Positions 42,140-49,597 of a stretch of 64,000 nt of DNA are shown in pieces. The position numbers and the translations under genes are program-made. A model generated the notes under the pieces. The model made no database searches, was not told where the DNA came from, and was given only the letters and a program-made list of their open reading frames with translations. Within the stretch, counting starts at the first letter, position 1, and every line of letters starts with the position of its first letter. Origin of the DNA: an uncultured Ruminiclostridium sp. (lineage in GTDB: Bacteria; Bacillota; Clostridia; Oscillospirales; Acutalibacteraceae); assembly GCA_902490005.1 (NCBI GenBank), contig CABUCM010000002.1, forward strand, positions 1 through 64,000, read 5' to 3'.

Positions 42140-42985
42140 TCAATAAATTTCCAAAGCGTCGCAGGGCAAGCGGTGGATGTGGTGAAGATATTCCCGCACT
42201 CTCCGGCCCTCCGCCTCTGGGTACGGAAACTCCAAAGCCCTTCCTACCGCCCGCCCCGCGGTATGAAAAATGTCCTCCATGGTGAACAGCGCCTCCCAAA
42301 TATTTTCCCGCTTGGCGTCGGCGTAGGTTTTCAATAGCTTAACCCAGCTTTTTTCATCCAAATAATCCTGCAAATACTTCCCGAACTTTCCAGTGGAGAC
42401 GGAAAAGCCTGTATTGACGCCAATATACCAATCCAACATTTTCATCATCTCCAGACGGACCGGGCCGTTCAGATGGGCCTGGGCGTAAAGCACCTGGTCC
42501 CGCCACAGCCCCTTTGCCACATAAATGCTCACCCACAAAAATTCATTGCAGCACTCGTCGAACTCTTCCCGGCTGGGTTTTTGCACCAAAAACGGGCCTT
42601 CCTTCGGGGGTGGCAGCAAAAACAGCTCGTCTTTATCCAAAAGCACCATGCCGCGGACCCGGGGATCCGTTTTTTGGGCGTCCCTGTGGACCAAGGTCAG
42701 GTCGATGCGGTTACCGTCTGTAAACTGCATGAGATAAACCATGCGGCGCTGGCTGGGCTTCTCTGGAACCTGCATGATGATCCGGCTGCCAAAGCACTCG
42801 ACCCAGCGGGGATTTTTTAAAAAAGGTTCCATCGTATCTACCAGGAATACCACGTCATAATCCTGAAAACAGTCCGGCTTGGCTTCCTTTGAGACCCGGG
42901 AGCCCTGCAACAGAGCGGCCCGGATATGTTCCTCTTCTTTTGCTTTTTTTAAAATAATCGCCAGCATTTCTTTTTGACTTCTCAT
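42140..42985 (-). CDS. ANT(6)-family nucleotidyltransferase (aminoglycoside 6-adenylyltransferase-like)
   Basis: 281 residues, the usual ANT(6) length. LLQGSRVSKEAKPDCFQDYDVVFLV carries the GS and DxD nucleotidyltransferase motif, with DGNRIDLTLV as the third acidic site. The C-terminal helical domain includes WVSIYVAKGLWRDQVLYAQ. Characterised relatives adenylate streptomycin. Codon use and GC look like the neighbours, and no mobile element is near, so it appears to be an intrinsic chromosomal gene. Actual resistance is not shown by sequence. Confidence 0.82.
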   Translation of the reverse strand: MRSQKEMLAIILKKAKEEEHIRAALLQGSRVSKEAKPDCFQDYDVVFLVDTMEPFLKNPRWVECFGSRIIMQVPEKPSQRRMVYLMQFTDGNRIDLTLVHRDAQKTDPRVRGMVLLDKDELFLLPPPKEGPFLVQKPSREEFDECCNEFLWVSIYVAKGLWRDQVLYAQAHLNGPVRLEMMKMLDWYIGVNTGFSVSTGKFGKYLQDYLDEKSWVKLLKTYADAKRENIWEALFTMEDIFHTAGRAVGRALEFPYPEAEGRRVREYLHHIHRLPCDALEIY

Positions 42986-43116
42986 AGGAATCCTCTCTTG
43001 AACAGTAAGGAAAAGCGAGCTTCTCCCAACAATTGATTTCTACTTGTTATCATAACGCAAATAACGCGTTACTTATGAACGTTTTTTTAATTTTACCGAA
43101 TCCCGCCTTCATTCAG

Positions 43117-43144
43117 TTGACAATTTAAAAAGTGGGAGTAAAAT
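43117..43144 (+). promoter_or_regulatory. Promoter of htpG
   Basis: TTGACA (43117-43122), 16 bases, TAAAAT (43139-43144). Initiation would fall just before the CIRCE-like operator. Confidence 0.75.
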
Positions 43145-43156
43145 AATAATTATTAG

Positions 43157-43183
43157 TTGGCAGTCTATATACAAGAGTGCTAA
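43157..43183 (+). promoter_or_regulatory. CIRCE-like HrcA operator
   Basis: TTGGCAGTC, nine bases, GAGTGCTAA. The right arm is a perfect CIRCE half-site and the left arm matches seven of nine positions of TTAGCACTC, with the exact nine-base spacing. It lies between the promoter and the htpG start. Confidence 0.75.
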
Positions 43184-43206
43184 TTTTATAAAATGGAGGA
43201 ATGATT

Positions 43207-45069
43207 ATGCCGCGTGAAGGACAAATTAAAGTACAATCAGAAAAAATCTTTCCCATTATTAAAAAATGGCTCTATTCCGATAAGGACATTTTTCTAAGAG
43301 AACTGGTTTCCAACGCCAGCGACGCCATCAAAAAGCTGGAGCGGTTAAACGCCATCGGCGAGGCCAGCACCGGCGACGAAAAGGGCCGTATCGAAATCCA
43401 GGTGGACCCTGAGGCCAAAACCCTGACCGTGTGGGATAACGGTATCGGCATGACGGAAGAAGAGGTGGAAAAATACATCACCCAAATCGCTTTCTCCGGC
43501 GCCGAGGATTTCATCGACAAATATAAGGACAAAACCGACGCCCAGGCCGGTATTATCGGCCATTTCGGCTTAGGCTTTTATTCCGCCTTCATGGTCTCCG
43601 ACTCTGTAGAGATTGACACCCTTTCCTATCTGCCCGAGGCAAAGCCCGTCCACTGGGTTTCCGACGGCAGCGACACCTATGAAATCGGCGAAGGCGCCCG
43701 GAACTGCCACGGTACCGCCATCACCCTGCATATCAGCGAGGATTCCAAGGAATTCCTGGAGGAATACCGGCTGCGGGACATGCTTCATAAATACTGCCAT
43801 TTTATGCCCTATGAAATCTATTTTTACCCCAAGAAAAAGGACTTATCCCAAAAGGAGGAAAAAAACGAGGACAACGCCAAGGCAGAGGAAACACCGGTAA
43901 ACAACACCCAGCCTTTGTGGCTGAAAAAGCCCAAAGACTGCACCAAAGAGGAATATGAAAGCTTCTACCGGGAAGTCTTTATGGATTTTAACCCGCCCTT
44001 GTTCTGGATCCATCTGAACGTGGACTATCCCTTTAATTTAAAGGGCATTTTGTATTTCCCCCAACAGAGCAACAAGCTTCAGGTTATGCCCGGGGAAATC
44101 AAGCTTTATAATAACCAGGTCTATATCGCCGATAACATTAAGGAAGTGGTGCCGGAATACCTGATGCTGCTGAAGGGCGTCATTGACTGCCCCGACCTGC
44201 CACTGAACGTGTCCAGAAGCTTTCTGCAAAACGACGGCGACGTGCAGAAAATCAGCCGCCATATCACTAAAAAGGTTTCCGACAAGCTCCATTCCGTGTT
44301 CGATGAGGACAGGGCCTCCTTTGAGGGCTATTGGGAAGACATCGCTCCCTTTATCAAGTTCGGCTGCATCAAGGATGAGAAATTCTACGACCGGGTCAAG
44401 GATATCCTGCTGTTCAAAACTCTGGACCACAAGTACAAAACCCTGGAGGAATACCGGAAGGACAACGAGGAGCAGATCTTCTATGCCACTGATGAAAACA
44501 TCCAGGCCCAGTATATCCGTCTGTTCCAGGAAAACAATATGGACGCCGTGCTGCTGACCCACGCCATCGACAGCCATTTCATCAGCTTTCTGGAGTACAA
44601 AGAAACCGGCTTAAAATTCGCCCGGATCGACTCTGACCTGTCGGATTCTATGAAGAGCGACGAAGAAAAGCCCGACGAGGAAACCGTCAAGGCGCTTTGC
44701 GAACAGTTTAAGGCCGCGGTGGGCAAGGAGGAATTGACAGTCCAGGCGGAAAACCTGAAATCCAAGGAACCCCCCGCCATCATTCTGCTTTCGGAATACG
44801 AGCGCCGCTTAAACGACATGAGCGCCATGTACGGCGGCATGTTCCCCGCCGGCGCCCAGGCGAAAGCCACCATCGTGCTGAACGCTCAAAATGAAATCGT
44901 CCAGAAGATCACTTCCCTGCCGCAGGAAGAAAAGTCCCTGGTATGCAAATATATTTACGACCTGGCCATGCTTTCCAACCAGCAGCTTTCCGCCGACGAG
45001 CTTTCGGAATTTATGAAGAGAAGCTCTGAAATATTAAAGCTGGCTGTTTTCCCAACGAAAGCCGAATAA
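43207..45069 (+). CDS. htpG: Molecular chaperone HtpG (Hsp90)
   Basis: 620 residues from ATG 43207 (MPREGQIKVQSEKIFPIIKKWLYSDKDIFLRELVSNASDA); an ATG two codons earlier touches the GGAGGA site. ATPase domain motifs DNGIGM and GHFGLGFYSAFMV, the middle-domain segment with catalytic Arg in LNVSRSFLQND, and a C-terminal dimerisation domain are all present. A loop of Lys/Glu (about 212-235) links the first two domains. A CIRCE-like operator suggests heat regulation by HrcA. Confidence 0.97.
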   Translation: MPREGQIKVQSEKIFPIIKKWLYSDKDIFLRELVSNASDAIKKLERLNAIGEASTGDEKGRIEIQVDPEAKTLTVWDNGIGMTEEEVEKYITQIAFSGAEDFIDKYKDKTDAQAGIIGHFGLGFYSAFMVSDSVEIDTLSYLPEAKPVHWVSDGSDTYEIGEGARNCHGTAITLHISEDSKEFLEEYRLRDMLHKYCHFMPYEIYFYPKKKDLSQKEEKNEDNAKAEETPVNNTQPLWLKKPKDCTKEEYESFYREVFMDFNPPLFWIHLNVDYPFNLKGILYFPQQSNKLQVMPGEIKLYNNQVYIADNIKEVVPEYLMLLKGVIDCPDLPLNVSRSFLQNDGDVQKISRHITKKVSDKLHSVFDEDRASFEGYWEDIAPFIKFGCIKDEKFYDRVKDILLFKTLDHKYKTLEEYRKDNEEQIFYATDENIQAQYIRLFQENNMDAVLLTHAIDSHFISFLEYKETGLKFARIDSDLSDSMKSDEEKPDEETVKALCEQFKAAVGKEELTVQAENLKSKEPPAIILLSEYERRLNDMSAMYGGMFPAGAQAKATIVLNAQNEIVQKITSLPQEEKSLVCKYIYDLAMLSNQQLSADELSEFMKRSSEILKLAVFPTKAE

Positions 45070-45072
45070 TTT

Positions 45073-45107
45073 TTTCATCACCGCAAACAATAACTGCGGT
45101 GATGAAA
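45073..45107 (+). promoter_or_regulatory. Inverted repeat covering the ribosome binding site of the next gene
   Basis: TTTTCATCACCGC and GCGGTGATGAAAA form a 13-pair stem with an 11-base loop. The right arm contains GGTGATG, the only plausible binding site for the TTG start at 45109. There is no T run after the stem, so it looks like a translation-controlling hairpin rather than a normal terminator of htpG. Confidence 0.5.
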
Positions 45108-45108
45108 A

Positions 45109-45495
45109 TTGAAAAAACGTCTGAAAAACGACATTGCGATTTTTACCATCGGCGGCTTATCCTACGCCTTAATCGAGGTTCTCTGGCGGGGATATACCCA
45201 CTGGACTATGATGATCACCGGCGGCGTCTGCTTCGTGGTGCTGTTCCGGGTCTTTAGCCGAATCACTCACGCAAAGCTTTGGCAAAAATGCGCGGCAGGC
45301 GCCGCCATTATCACAGCCATCGAATTTGCCGCCGGCTGTATCGTAAACCTATGGCTGCAGATGGATGTTTGGGATTATTCGTTTCTTCCGCTGAATTTTC
45401 TAGGCCAAGTATGCCTGTTATATACTTTTTTATGGGGGCTTCTGTGCGTCCCCGTGGTGTATTTGGTGAACGCGATGGGGAAACGCTTTCGTTGA
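45109..45495 (+). CDS. Small CmpB-like membrane protein
   Basis: 128 residues with four membrane helices. IGGLSYALIEVLWRGYTHWTM and LPLNFLGQVCLLYTFLWGLLCVPVVYLV match the two halves of the PF06541 family, so this is a compact relative of the protein at 32451-33161. The start is TTG, overlapped by a hairpin. It follows htpG by 39 bases and may be cotranscribed. Confidence 0.75.
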   Translation: MKKRLKNDIAIFTIGGLSYALIEVLWRGYTHWTMMITGGVCFVVLFRVFSRITHAKLWQKCAAGAAIITAIEFAAGCIVNLWLQMDVWDYSFLPLNFLGQVCLLYTFLWGLLCVPVVYLVNAMGKRFR

Positions 45496-45516
45496 TCCCA
45501 GTTGCATTTTCGTTTA

Positions 45517-45552
45517 AAAAGAGCAAAGTAACCAAGGTTACTTTGCTCTTTT
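45517..45552. terminator. Bidirectional terminator
   Basis: Sixteen-pair stem AAAGAGCAAAGTAACC / GGTTACTTTGCTCTTT with an AA gap, T runs both ways. It ends the plus-strand membrane gene and the minus-strand 49-residue gene. Confidence 0.93.
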
Positions 45553-45702
45553 TCATGCCGCCAGCCCGAAAGCCCTAGCCACCGTTTCCCCCACCCATTG
45601 AACACAGCGGAAAAGCTGGTCCACGGCCGGCAGTTTCAAAAAGATTTCCGTAACCAGGCGCAAACAAACCTCATATAAGAGAATAAAAGGATAAATGTAC
45701 AT
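45553..45702 (-). CDS. Unrecognised 49-residue protein, divergent from the XRE regulator
   Basis: ATG at 45702-45700 is preceded at eight bases by GGAGG, and the stop TGA at 45553 abuts a strong terminator, so this is a well-formed gene although very short. The N-terminal half is hydrophobic (YIYPFILLYEVCLRLVTEIF) and the second half is amphipathic with Trp and two Cys overall. It is compatible with a membrane-associated peptide or a protein-binding helix. It diverges from the XRE gene across a 113-base gap holding two matching palindromes. I do not recognise the family. Confidence 0.6.
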   Translation of the reverse strand: MYIYPFILLYEVCLRLVTEIFLKLPAVDQLFRCVQWVGETVARAFGLAA

Positions 45703-45726
45703 TTTTCCGGCCTCCGCTTTCCGTTT

Positions 45727-45745
45727 TGACATTCACTAGATGTCA
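45727..45745. promoter_or_regulatory. 19-bp palindromic operator, site 1
   Basis: TGACATTCACTAGATGTCA: six-base perfect arms TGACAT / ATGTCA around seven bases. It matches site 2 at 17 of 19 positions. Lies 25 bases upstream of the 49-residue gene. Confidence 0.7.
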
Positions 45746-45779
45746 TATTTGCTATCATTTTACCATATACTAAATAAAA

Positions 45780-45798
45780 TGACAATCACTAAATGTCA
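45780..45798. promoter_or_regulatory. 19-bp palindromic operator, site 2
   Basis: TGACAATCACTAAATGTCA, 17 bases before the XRE start. Centre-to-centre distance to site 1 is 53 bases, about five helical turns, suggesting cooperative binding. A TTGACA on the minus strand (45799-45794) overlaps it, and TATACT (45766-45771) on plus lies between the sites. Confidence 0.7.
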
Positions 45799-45815
45799 AA
45801 AAGAGGGAAAATGCG

Positions 45816-46070
45816 GTGTATAAAAACAGAAACAGCAACGGAAAACTGAACCTCTGCGGTGAAAAAATCCAATCCCTCCGCAAGCAAATGCTTCCTAAGG
45901 TATCGCAGCGCGCTTTGGCGGATAAGCTTCAATTGGCGGGAATCGATCTGGATAAAAACGCCATTCAGCGGATTGAGAGCGGCCAGCGGTTTGTAACAGA
46001 CATCGAATTGTGGGCGTTCGCGAAAATTTTTCAGGTCACTACGGATTCCCTGCTAGAAAACCAGCCATAG
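45816..46070 (+). CDS. XRE-family helix-turn-helix regulator
   Basis: 84 residues from GTG 45816. One HTH domain fills most of the protein: GEKIQSLRKQMLPKVSQRALADKLQLAGIDLDKNAIQRIESGQRFVTDIELWAFAKIFQ is its extent (about 14-73), with no effector domain. The two palindromes upstream are the obvious binding sites, so it probably represses itself and the divergent 49-residue gene. Confidence 0.85.
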   Translation: MYKNRNSNGKLNLCGEKIQSLRKQMLPKVSQRALADKLQLAGIDLDKNAIQRIESGQRFVTDIELWAFAKIFQVTTDSLLENQP

Positions 46071-46091
46071 GCAGTCCCATATCACAACACA

Positions 46092-46120
46092 AAAGCGCCT
46101 CCTTTTTAAGGAGGCGCTTT
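46092..46120. terminator. Bidirectional terminator
   Basis: AAGCGCCTCCTT / AAGGAGGCGCTT stem with a three-base loop, T runs on both strands, between the convergent XRE and rubrerythrin genes. Confidence 0.93.
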
Positions 46121-46144
46121 TTTCTGCCAGTAAAAATTTCTGAA

Positions 46145-46678
46145 TTAATAATTTTTCGCCTGAATCTGGAAATAAGCCTTGGGATGGGAGCAGACAGGGC
46201 AAATTTCCGGCGCCTGGGTGCCCACCACAATATGGCCGCAGTTAGAGCACTGCCAGATAACGATATCGCCGCGCTTAAAGACCTTTCCCTCTTCCACATT
46301 GCTCAGCAGGGCACGGTAACGGTCCTCGTGCTCTTTTTCGATCTTAGCGACGCCTTCAAACAAGGCCGCGATTTGAGTAAATCCTTCTTCCTTGGCTTCT
46401 TTGGCAAAGGTGGCGTACATATCGGTCCACTCATAGTTTTCGCCTTCCGCGGCGGATAACAGGTTTTCGGCTGTGGTGCCGATGCCCTCTAGCAGCTTAA
46501 ACCAAATTTTCGCGTGCTCCTTTTCGTTGTTGGCGGTCTCCTCAAAAATATTGGCAATTTGAACATATCCGTCTTTTTTCGCTTTAGAGGCAAAATACGT
46601 GTACTTATTTCTTGCCTGTGACTCACCGGCAAACGCAGTCATCAAATTAGCTTCTGTTTTAGATCCTTTTAATTCCAT
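46145..46678 (-). CDS. rbr: Rubrerythrin
   Basis: 177 residues. A ferritin-like diiron domain (FAGESQARNKYTYFA with the first Glu ligand, EETANNEKEHAKIWF, EGVAKIEKEHEDRY) is joined to a C-terminal rubredoxin domain with CSNCGH and CPVCSHPKAYF. It reduces hydrogen peroxide in anaerobes. A perfect palindrome just after the promoter suggests PerR-type control. Confidence 0.96.
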   Translation of the reverse strand: MELKGSKTEANLMTAFAGESQARNKYTYFASKAKKDGYVQIANIFEETANNEKEHAKIWFKLLEGIGTTAENLLSAAEGENYEWTDMYATFAKEAKEEGFTQIAALFEGVAKIEKEHEDRYRALLSNVEEGKVFKRGDIVIWQCSNCGHIVVGTQAPEICPVCSHPKAYFQIQAKNY

Positions 46679-46709
46679 TTCGCATACCTCTTTCTTTTTT
46701 CAAATTCTA

Positions 46710-46732
46710 AAAATAAGAATAATTCTTATTTT
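46710..46732. promoter_or_regulatory. PerR/Fur-like operator of rubrerythrin
   Basis: A 23-bp perfect palindrome: AAAATAAGAAT, one central A, ATTCTTATTTT. AT-rich with the spacing of Fur-family boxes. It covers roughly +4 to +26 relative to the predicted start of transcription, so binding would block it. Confidence 0.65.
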
Positions 46733-46742
46733 GTTTGAGTTT

Positions 46743-46771
46743 ATTCTACTCCATTTGGAAAAATTAGTCAA
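46743..46771 (-). promoter_or_regulatory. Promoter of rubrerythrin
   Basis: Minus strand TTGACT (46771-46766), 17 bases, TAGAAT (46748-46743). The -35 lies inside the last codons of clpC. Confidence 0.8.
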
Positions 46772-49226
46772 TCCCTTTTTGATTAATTTTAAAAATAATT
46801 TTTCCATCGGAAGCGTCACACACGACTGTTTTTCCCGCCTGCAGGCCCCCGGCCAGCAACTGCTCGCTTAAAGGGTCCTCTATCTTAGTCTGAATTTCCC
46901 TGCGCAGGGGCCGGGCGCCATAAACCGGGTCAAAGCCCGTTTTTGCCACCGTGTTTACCGCCTCCTGGGTAAATTCCAAAGAAACCCCCAAGGGCTCCAG
47001 CCTGGCTTTCAGGTCGTTCAGCATATGGACGGCAATCCGCTGGATCTCCTCCTGGGTCAGCTTCTGAAATACGATAATGTCATCGATACGGTTTAAAAAC
47101 TCGGGACGGAAGGCTTTTTTCAGTTCTTCCATAATTTTATCCCGCATGGCCTTTTGATCGGCCTCTTGGCTGTCGTCTGTGTTAAAGCCCAGATTCAGCC
47201 GGTTATCCGTAATCAGCCTGGCGCCGATATTGGAAGTCATAATCACCACGGAATTTTTAAAATCCACCGTGCGGCCCTGGGAATCCGTCAATTGGCCATC
47301 CTCCAGAATCTGAAGCAGCAGATGGAACACATCCGAATGGGCTTTCTCAATTTCGTCGAACAGCACCACGGAATAGGGCTTTCGCCTGATCTTTTCCGTC
47401 AGCTGGCCGCCCTCCTGATATCCTACGTAGCCGGGGGGCGAGCCGATCATACGGGAAACCGTGTGCTTTTCCATATATTCCGACATATCCATGCGGATCA
47501 TAGCTTTTTCGTCACCGAACATCGCCTGGGCCAAAGCCTTGCACAGCTCGGTTTTTCCCACGCCGGTAGGGCCCAGGAACAAAAAGGAGCCGATGGGCCG
47601 TTTTGGGTCCTTTAACCCCACCCGGCCTCTCCGTATGGCCCTGGCTACCGCCGCCACCGCCTCCTGCTGGCCCACGATCCGCTCATGAAGGATCTCCTCC
47701 AGCCGCAGAAGCCGCCGACTTTCCTCTTCGGTCAGCTGTACCACCGGCACCCCAGTCCAGTTGGAGACGATCCCGGCGATGTCCTCGGCGGTGACCTCAT
47801 CGCCGGAACGCTCGTTTTTATCCTTCCACTGTCCTCTTTTTTCCTCCAGCTGCTGTTTTAGCTGACGGACCTCATCCCGCAGGGAAGCCGCCCTTTCAAA
47901 ATCCTGAGAATTTACCGCCGCGGCCTTTTCCTGCTCCAGCTCCTTGCTTTTTTCCTCCAGCTGCTGCAAATCGTCAGGCACGGTATAACACCGCAGGCGA
48001 ACCCGGGAAGCGGCCTCGTCGATCAGGTCGATGGCCTTATCCGGCAGGTAGCGGTCGGAGATATACCGGGAAGAAAGCTCTACGGCCGCCTGGATTGCCT
48101 CGTCAGTGATCTTAACCTTATGGTGGGCCTCATACCGGTCCCGCAGACCCTTTAGGATCGCCACGGCCTCTTCCTCCGTAGGCTCTCCCACCATGACCGG
48201 CTGGAACCGGCGCTCTAAGGCGGCGTCTTTTTCGATGTGCTTGCGGTACTCGTCAATGGTGGTAGCGCCGATCACCTGAAAATCCCCCCGGGCCAGCGCC
48301 GGCTTTAGGATATTCGCCGCATCCGCCGAACCCTCCGCCGAACCAGCGCCGATAATGGTATGAAGCTCGTCGATGAACAGTATCACATTGCCCGCTTTTT
48401 TCACTTCGTCGATGGCGTTTTTAATGCGGTCCTCAAAGTCCCCGCGGTATTTTGTTCCGGCGATCATCCCGGTCAAATCAAGAGACAGCAGCCTTTTGTC
48501 TTTCAGCAGCTCCGGCACGTTCCCAGAAACGATCTGAAGAGCCAGGCCCTCCGCGACGGCGGTCTTTCCCACGCCAGGCTCCCCGATTAGGCAGGGATTG
48601 TTTTTCGTGCGCCGGGACAAAATCTGCACCACCCGCTCGATCTCCATTTGCCGGCCGATTACCGGGTCGATTTCCCCTTTTCTGGCCTGCTCTGTCAGAT
48701 CCCTGGCGAATTGATCCAGGGTTTTGGTCGTGGATTTAGACTTTCCATCTTTCCCCTGCTTTGGCATGGAGGCTGCAGCGTCCGTTTCCGCGCCCATCAG
48801 CTCGTTCATTTTTTCCACGATTTCAGAGACTCTCACCCCCATCTCGGCCAGGAACCTGACGGCATAGCTGTCGCTTTCCCCCAAAATGGCCAAAAGCAAA
48901 TGCTCTGTGCCCACATAGGTAAATCCCATTCTGGCCGCCTGCATCACAGCGATTTGCAAAATCCGCTTGGTTCTGGGAGTAAAATCCTCGGTGCCAAGGG
49001 TGCCTCGGATACCCAAACCGATTTTCTGGCTCATCATCAGCTCCAGTTGGGAAGCATCTACCTCTACCGCGTTCAAAACCGCGGCGGCAACACCGCTGCC
49101 CTCTTTCAAAAGGCCCAGAAGAATATGCTCGCTGCCCACATAGGTATGCCCCATCTCCTCCGCGCATTGAATTGCTAAATTCATGGCGTGGTTTGCTTTT
49201 TGCGTAAATCCGTTAAACCGATACAT
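46764..49226 (-). CDS. clpC: AAA+ unfoldase ClpC
   Basis: 820 residues. Double Clp-N domain (about 1-150), first AAA+ domain with GEPGVGKT near 207, a UVR/coiled middle domain (DFERAASLRDEVRQLKQQL), second AAA+ domain with GPTGVGKT near 545 and the C-terminal D2-small domain. It feeds proteins to ClpP. The ctsR-mcsA-mcsB genes that usually precede it are absent here; clpC stands alone. A TATAAT upstream (49274-49269) has TTGACA 21 bases further, an unusually long spacing, so its promoter is unclear. Confidence 0.95.
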   Translation of the reverse strand: MYRFNGFTQKANHAMNLAIQCAEEMGHTYVGSEHILLGLLKEGSGVAAAVLNAVEVDASQLELMMSQKIGLGIRGTLGTEDFTPRTKRILQIAVMQAARMGFTYVGTEHLLLAILGESDSYAVRFLAEMGVRVSEIVEKMNELMGAETDAAASMPKQGKDGKSKSTTKTLDQFARDLTEQARKGEIDPVIGRQMEIERVVQILSRRTKNNPCLIGEPGVGKTAVAEGLALQIVSGNVPELLKDKRLLSLDLTGMIAGTKYRGDFEDRIKNAIDEVKKAGNVILFIDELHTIIGAGSAEGSADAANILKPALARGDFQVIGATTIDEYRKHIEKDAALERRFQPVMVGEPTEEEAVAILKGLRDRYEAHHKVKITDEAIQAAVELSSRYISDRYLPDKAIDLIDEAASRVRLRCYTVPDDLQQLEEKSKELEQEKAAAVNSQDFERAASLRDEVRQLKQQLEEKRGQWKDKNERSGDEVTAEDIAGIVSNWTGVPVVQLTEEESRRLLRLEEILHERIVGQQEAVAAVARAIRRGRVGLKDPKRPIGSFLFLGPTGVGKTELCKALAQAMFGDEKAMIRMDMSEYMEKHTVSRMIGSPPGYVGYQEGGQLTEKIRRKPYSVVLFDEIEKAHSDVFHLLLQILEDGQLTDSQGRTVDFKNSVVIMTSNIGARLITDNRLNLGFNTDDSQEADQKAMRDKIMEELKKAFRPEFLNRIDDIIVFQKLTQEEIQRIAVHMLNDLKARLEPLGVSLEFTQEAVNTVAKTGFDPVYGARPLRREIQTKIEDPLSEQLLAGGLQAGKTVVCDASDGKIIFKINQKGID

Positions 49227-49399
49227 AGCCCGCCTCCTATAAAATAACTATTACCAGCGATTGGATTTATTATACAGCGCCGGGGAAAAATCCCATGTCA
49301 AATTTTTGGGTAAAAAAATTCGTCACCAGAATGAGGCTCCATCCGTATACTGTACTGTAAGCCAACAAAACACAAACAAAATTCAAGGAGGACTTCATT

Positions 49400-49534
49400 A
49401 TGTGTAACAACGGATTTGGCGGCTGCTCTTGGATCATCATCTTAATCCTCATTCTGTGCTGCTGCGGCGGCAACGGCGGCATGTTCAACAACAATGGCTG
49501 TGGCTGCAACGACGGCTGCGGCTGCGGTTGCTAA
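49400..49534 (+). CDS. Small Cys/Gly-rich membrane peptide (chorion-class high-cysteine type)
   Basis: 44 residues. One short hydrophobic helix (SWIIILILILCCC) is followed by a Gly/Asn/Cys tail ending in alternating Cys-Gly. Ten Cys in all. AAGGAGG precedes the ATG and a perfect terminator follows. Similar proteins are annotated as high-cysteine 'chorion class' or resemble the spore-associated YjcZ family; the role is unknown. A TATACT at 49347-49352 may be its -10. Confidence 0.7.
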   Translation: MCNNGFGGCSWIIILILILCCCGGNGGMFNNNGCGCNDGCGCGC

Positions 49535-49558
49535 CTGTTTCCAAATACTGCATAACGC

Positions 49559-49594
49559 AAAAGCGCTTCGGAGGAATCCTCCGAAGCGCTTTTC
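49559..49594. terminator. Bidirectional terminator
   Basis: Perfect stem AAAGCGCTTCGGAGGA / TCCTCCGAAGCGCTTT with flanking A and T runs, between the small Cys-rich gene and the M23 gene. Confidence 0.93.
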
Positions 49595-49597
49595 CTT

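Noticed and set aside
45726..45771. Defined promoters for the XRE and 49-residue genes
   Set aside because: Several partial boxes exist (TTGACA at 45726 plus and 45799 minus, TATACT at 45766) but no pair has acceptable spacing and match on either strand, so only the operators were annotated.
49269..49301. TTGACA and TATAAT upstream of clpC as a normal promoter
   Set aside because: The spacing is 21 bases, well outside the usual 16-18, so it was not annotated as a promoter.
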